From: Rhizophagus clarus
Lineage: Eukaryota; Glomeromycota; Glomeromycetes; Glomerales; Glomeraceae
DNA: 64,000 bases
Assembly (NCBI GenBank): GCA_015698045.1
Contig: BLAL01000014.1
Location: 1-64,000, forward strand
Reading direction: 5' to 3'
Shown: piece by piece, positions 59,098 to 64,000 of the stretch
Position numbering within the stretch: position 1 is the first letter of the stretch
Layout of the letters: each line of letters begins with the position of its first letter
Made by a program: the position numbers and the translations under genes
Notes under the pieces: model-generated
Databases searched by the model: none
Seen by the model: the letters and a program-made list of their open reading frames with translations, nothing else
Told to the model about the DNA's origin: nothing

Positions 59098-60948
59098 TAT
59101 TATCCCATATAAACTAAATATCAATAAAAACATATATAGATCATTAAAAAAAAAATAATAATAATATAAATATACTTAACACTTTTTCAAAAAATAATTT
59201 AATAATAAAACAGTTATTAACTTGTTATTAAAATACGAATTTATAAACATAAAATGATATATTTAACAGTTTTTTTTGAAACTTAGATAATGGTATGGCA
59301 GGTAGTATAATTGGCATATGATGTAAAATAACTAAAATATCCTAAAAATTTGTTATATTACTAAGTAAATCATTCAAATTCATAGAATCTAATTGGTACT
59401 CTTAATATTATAAAATTTCTATATCTAATATAAGCTGCTGTAAATATTATTATTGTAATATTGTAAATATTTCCAATTGGTTAATATAAATATTCCAATT
59501 ATGATAACTAGTATTTCTTATAAAATAGTTAATAATAATTACAAGAAAAAAGTAAAAAAGTACAGACTGTAAAGGCATAATATTTTTTGAAATCTCTAAA
59601 AGATTTATTTATAACATCTCTATTTTTTTTTCAAATAGAATCTTAAAAGATTATTATTTAAGTTTATACTCTTAAAAGAAAAAAAACTCTTGGATCTTTA
59701 CATATAGTTTTTAAAGTTGTAAAGTTTATTTTTAATATTTATAAAGCAGAATTTTTAATAAAAAAATGGTTTTCTTGATAAAATAAAAAATTTTTTCCTT
59801 TATGAAAAATTAGTTTATAGATCAACTGAAAAGAGTTCTTCTAATAAAAATCCAAAAAAAATAATTAAAATTTTATATTATACTTATATTAATTTTTAAT
59901 TTTTAATTTTTATTATAATAAAATTTCATATTTTAGCAAATACAAATTAAAAGAAACTTGAAAAATATAAAGACTATGTCTAAGTAAGCAGTAGTAGAAG
60001 TTTAAAATTATTCACTTTAAAAAAAAAGGTAATTATAAATTTATTAATACTACTTACAGCAAAAGATTAATAATAAACCCTAAATATACTTATATTAATT
60101 ATACATGATATATGTAATTCCTTTTATATATATTATATAATTATCAAAATAAGTAAGAAATAGTTAAAATTTTATGTTATACTTATATTAATTATATAAT
60201 AGATATTATGTGATATATGTAATTTTTCTAATATATTAAAATAAATAATAAATACTATAAATATATATTTTCTAATACAAATTACTAATAAAAAAATTAT
60301 TTACTATAAGTTTAATGATAATTTTAATATATAGTTTTTTAAAAGTCATCTAGACAAATTTATTATTAATAAATTAGTATTTTTTTTATATTTTTATTTT
60401 GTAAATTTTATAATAATTTTAAAGATTCTTTAAAGTATTTTAGTAGTAAAGAATATTTTTTTTTATAAATAACCAATTTATTAGGTATTTAAACAGAATT
60501 TTAATAGGAAAAAAAAATTTTTTTAATTAATTAAATATTATTTAAACATTCTTTAAATATTATAAATTATTTAAAATTTTCTTTTTTTAAATTAATTATT
60601 TATTTTTTTCTTTTTTTTAAATAATTTTTTTAGTATTTAAATATGATAGTATATTAATAAGTAAAAAAAAAATATTAAGAATATTGCTAATTTGCATTTA
60701 GAATGAAATCACTAAAAAATATTTTTACCCAGATAATTTTATTTATAATTAATTTATTAAATTTATTAAATTTGATTGGTTAAATATTTTCTGTAAATTT
60801 AATATTTCAATGTAATAAATCTTAATGTTAATTTTTTGAAATGTATATAATAAATATACTTAAAATTTTTTCACAATGTAATAAATTTTATATGTATAAC
60901 AATTTATTAATTTTTAGTAAATTATATATTTTATTTAACAAACTTACA
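59098..60948. other. Gene-free A/T desert
   Basis: Nothing supportable: runs of A or T and short words such as TATATTAATTATA, with no frame, RNA or ordered repeat. Confidence 0.45.
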
Positions 60949-61478
60949 TTATTCTTATGAAAAGTAATTGTATTTAAAATATACTTAAATTGTTATTAAA
61001 ATATACTTAAAATAAACATCAATTTTAATTTACAATATATTTATAATATATTCAAAATACACTTAAAATAATCTTAAAATGTATTTTAAATGTACTTGTT
61101 TTTTACCTAAATACTTAAATTATACTTAAAATAAATTTTAAGTATAATTTACATGTATTTTTTATATATTTAAAATATTCTTAAAAAATACTTAAATTAA
61201 AAAAATAAATACTATACTTAAATTAAAATTTAAGTACATTTTAATTATAAAATATACATTTAAATTGTACTTTAAGTACTATAATTTAAGTATTTGAATA
61301 AAAAACAAATATATTTAAAATACATTTTAAGATTATTTCAAGTGCATTTAAAATATATTATAAGTATATTATAAATTAAAATTAATATTTATTTTAATTA
61401 TATTTTAATAATAATTTAAGTATATTTTAAGTATAATTACTTTTCGAAAAGATTTAAAATATTAAATTTTTTAAGAAT
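60949..61478. repeat. Long imperfect palindrome (~530 bp) of 'ATACTTAAAATA' words
   Basis: Arms of about 60949-61190 and 61222-61478 are reverse complements; for example, AATAATCTTAAAATGTATTT on the left pairs with AAATACATTTTAAGATTATT on the right, and AAAAGTAATTGTAT pairs with ATAATTACTTTT. The centre is near 61205. Both arms are themselves built of repeated TACTTAAATTATACTTAAAA words. No coding. Confidence 0.8.
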
Positions 61479-61589
61479 AATAAAAAAAAATTACAATAAA
61501 AAAAGATGCATAAAAATATTAATAGATAAATTTATGAATAGGTTTATGACAAGTGATACAGGATATATTAATTAAGAAATATATAAATA

Positions 61590-62035
61590 AAAAAAAGTAA
61601 AAGAAATGAGAGTAAATAAAAAACATAAAAGGAGTGAAAGAAAATAAAAGAAATAAAAAGAAAGTGATGAGAGAATAAAATGAAGCAAAAGGAAGTAAAA
61701 AAAATAAAAAGAATAAAAGAAAATGAAATGGAGGAAAGAAAAATAAAAAAAAAAGAATAAAGGGTAATACAAAAGAATGAAAAAAATGAATTAAAAATAA
61801 AAAAATTAATAAAGTAATAAAGAGTAATATAAAAAAATAAAAAAAATGAAGTGAGAATAAAAAAAAGAAATAAATAAAGGGGGAAATAAAAAAAATAATG
61901 AAAAAAATAAAAGGAGAATAAAAGAAACAAAAAAATGAAAAGAAAATAAAAAAATAAAAGGATGAAAGTAAAATAAATAGAAGATCAAGTAAAACCAAAT
62001 CCATAAAATAAAAGAAAAAATAAAGTTAGTAAAGA
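61590..62035. repeat. Purine-rich, C-depleted tract
   Basis: For about 440 bp the plus strand is almost only A, G and T, with very few C, arranged as AAATAAAAGAAAATGAAATG-type words. The complementary strand therefore opens several overlapping Phe/Leu/Ser-rich frames; these are composition artefacts and are not annotated as genes. Confidence 0.75.
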
Positions 62036-62053
62036 ACAAAAATTATATATAAT

Positions 62054-62280
62054 CTACCTCTCATATAATCACCTTCTGTACAATCACATTATATAAATTC
62101 CTTCTTATAAGCATACCTTTTGTAAAAACAAATACTTATTAACTTTATATAAAAAAACCACTTTATAATCACAACATTTTTATAATTACGCTCCCTTGAA
62201 CTCACAAAATCCCTTTATACAGTCACTTTTCCTTATAATCATATTTTTTATTTTTAGTCCTGAGAGATAAGAGTTGACTG
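62054..62280. mobile_element. Deleted copy of the 836-bp TATAGTCAC element
   Basis: CCTCTCATATAATCACCTTC on the left resembles the left end of 43383-44218, and the right end GAGTTGACTG followed by TATTA matches it closely. About 600 bp of the middle is missing. It suggests a dispersed, still-recognisable family. Confidence 0.55.
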
Positions 62281-64000
62281 TATTAAATAAAAATAAAAAA
62301 CAAAAAAAAAACATACTTTAATAGTTGTAGAGAAAAATTGAAAAATCTAAAAAAAAAAATAAAATACAAAATATAAAAAATGAAAAATAAAATAAAGAAA
62401 TATGAAATCTGGATTATATAAACTAAATATACCTTAATTGTAAAACAAAAAGAATTAAAGAGTTTAAAAAACAAATAAAATTAGAAAATATAAAAAATAT
62501 AAGAAATAAAATAAAAAAAAAGAAAAGAAAAGTATTTTAAGTAAGCCCTAATAAAGAAAAAATAATTATTAAAGTATATTTAAAAAAAAATCATTTGAAA
62601 TAAATAAATATTAAAATAATCAGCATATGAATCATATAGGATGCAAATAATAATAATATACAGATAAATAAAATATATAATATAAAATTATCAGATTAAA
62701 TCATCTATATAAAATTATTCTAGATGCAAATTAATTATATATATATATAAATAATAATAATAAATTTATTTTTTTATATTTAACAAATATTATTAAATAT
62801 ATTTACTTTTTTTAAATAATGAAGTTTTTTAATTATTGAAATATAGAATATTAGTAAGTAGAAAAATCTGTTTTTTTAATTTTTTTTTAATATTAACTAT
62901 TTTTTTTTTTTTTTAGATAATTTAAATTTTTTTGTAAGTTTCAATTTCAGTATTTGAACTAAATTGGATTTTTTTTATTTTTTTTTATAAATAATTTAGT
63001 TTTTTAATAAACTTAAACTTTTTTATAAGTTTTTATTTAACTCTTTAAAATTTTTTAAACTAAAATGAATTTTTTTATAAGACTTATTATATTAGCTTTT
63101 TGGATTTAAATATTTAATTTTATAAAATATATTTTGTAAAAATTTAATTTTTAAATATTGTAAATAAAAGTAATTTAATTTTTTTTTAATTGGTAAAAAA
63201 AATATTATTATATTTTATTTTTTAATTTTTAAGAAATTAATTTACTGAATAATGATCAAATAAAAAAAGAATTATCTTATTTTTTTTAAGTTGATTAAAA
63301 AACAATTGAATATTACTAATATTTTTTTATTTTATTTTTAGAAATTTAGTCTTTTAAATAATTAACTTTTTAAATTCATAATAAGTATATTGCTATTATA
63401 TTACTTTAATTATATATTTTTCAAAAATATTTAATATATTTTTTACTTTTTTGAAATTAATTTTAGATTTCTTAAATTCTAAAAAACTTAAATCATTTTC
63501 TAAATTTTTTTATAGAAAATGATTTTTAATAATAAAATTTTCATTAAATTTTAATAAAATTTCTTTTTATTAAATATTTATTTGTATTTTAGTAAAATTG
63601 CTTTGCAAAATTAAATATAAATATATAAAATATAAGTTGAATATAGGAGTTATTATCATAATAAAAGGTAATAATATATATTTTGAATTTTTATTATTTT
63701 TTTTATAATTATCTTAATATTTAATAATTCAATTTTAATAAAATTTTTTATTTTATAGAATTTAATTAAAGCTACAAAATAAAAAAAAATTTATAAAAAT
63801 TGAATCATTAGATATTGAGATAACTATAAAAAAATAATGAAAACTCAAAATATATTATATTATTATTTTTTGCTATGATAGTTTTCAAATATAAGTTGAA
63901 TATTGCATTAAAATATTAAATTAATATTTAAAATGTTTTTTAATTATATTTATATCTAATAAATATCAAGTTAAGTGATTATAAATTGTAATCCTATCTT
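62281..64000. other. Gene-free A/T desert to the window end
   Basis: A runs dominate to about 62600 and T runs after 62760. I see no frame, RNA gene or ordered repeat that can be supported. Confidence 0.45.

Noticed and set aside
61519-62474. Overlapping minus-strand frames rich in Phe, Leu and Ser that look like membrane proteins
   Set aside because: They arise from the purine-skewed plus strand (AAA/GAA/AAT words read as TTT/TTC/ATT) and have no domain, intron or start context.

Overview
The window is about three-quarters A+T. Its protein-coding genes are split by many short introns (mostly 50-120 nt, GT...AG), packed into a few gene islands, and separated by repeat-rich deserts. The split conserved genes, the extreme A+T content, the abundance of non-autonomous DNA transposons and the transposase family present all suggest an early-diverging fungus. 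A Glomeromycotina (arbuscular mycorrhizal, Rhizophagus-like) genome is my best guess. That assignment is inference; no marker gene in the window proves it.

Layout. 0-9.5 kb is a repeat and transposon zone: a foldback made of a tandem array (60-1880) and an inverted arm (2690-3540) around a tiny two-exon gene, then a five-exon CACTA/KDZ-like transposase gene (3641-7380) with one nonsense codon, then tandem and inverted repeats. 11.9-30.5 kb is the main gene island: AMSH-like deubiquitinase (minus), ATP synthase subunit d (plus), cohesin subunit Scc3/STAG with an N-terminal AT-hook array (minus, 19 exons), PEX12 (minus), a WDR89-like WD40 protein (plus), a divergent CMGC kinase (minus) and a bHLH-leucine zipper transcription factor (minus). 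31.8-47.7 kb is a second repeat desert. It holds paired inverted Tc1/pogo-like elements, two hAT-like non-autonomous elements with readable 8-bp target duplications, a nested transposon inside a tandem array, decayed LINE ORF1 and RNase H fragments, and an array of about 17 intron-like modules. 48.1-55.7 kb is the second gene island: lysyl-tRNA synthetase (minus), an enoyl-CoA isomerase-like protein with a spliced-in SKL tail (plus), peroxiredoxin Q/BCP (plus), SF3B4 (minus) and a very small HMG/YABBY-like protein (minus). 56-64 kb is gene-free A+T-rich sequence with MITEs, a roughly 530-bp palindrome and a purine-skewed tract.

The conserved genes are ordinary housekeeping functions: ubiquitin removal, ATP synthesis, sister-chromatid cohesion, peroxisome biogenesis and metabolism, splicing, translation and redox defence. 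Three close divergent pairs (AMSH/ATP7, PEX12/WDR89, MSK1/ECI) share intergenic gaps of about 140 bp. I rebuilt the exon structures by hand from splice signals, frame continuity and family alignment from memory; all protein lengths follow from those models. I did not find a clearly new biological system. The best candidates for a second look are the intron-like module array (38.9-40.9 kb), the AT-hook array on the cohesin subunit, the small gene inside the foldback, and the twin CACGTG sites upstream of the bHLH-Zip gene.
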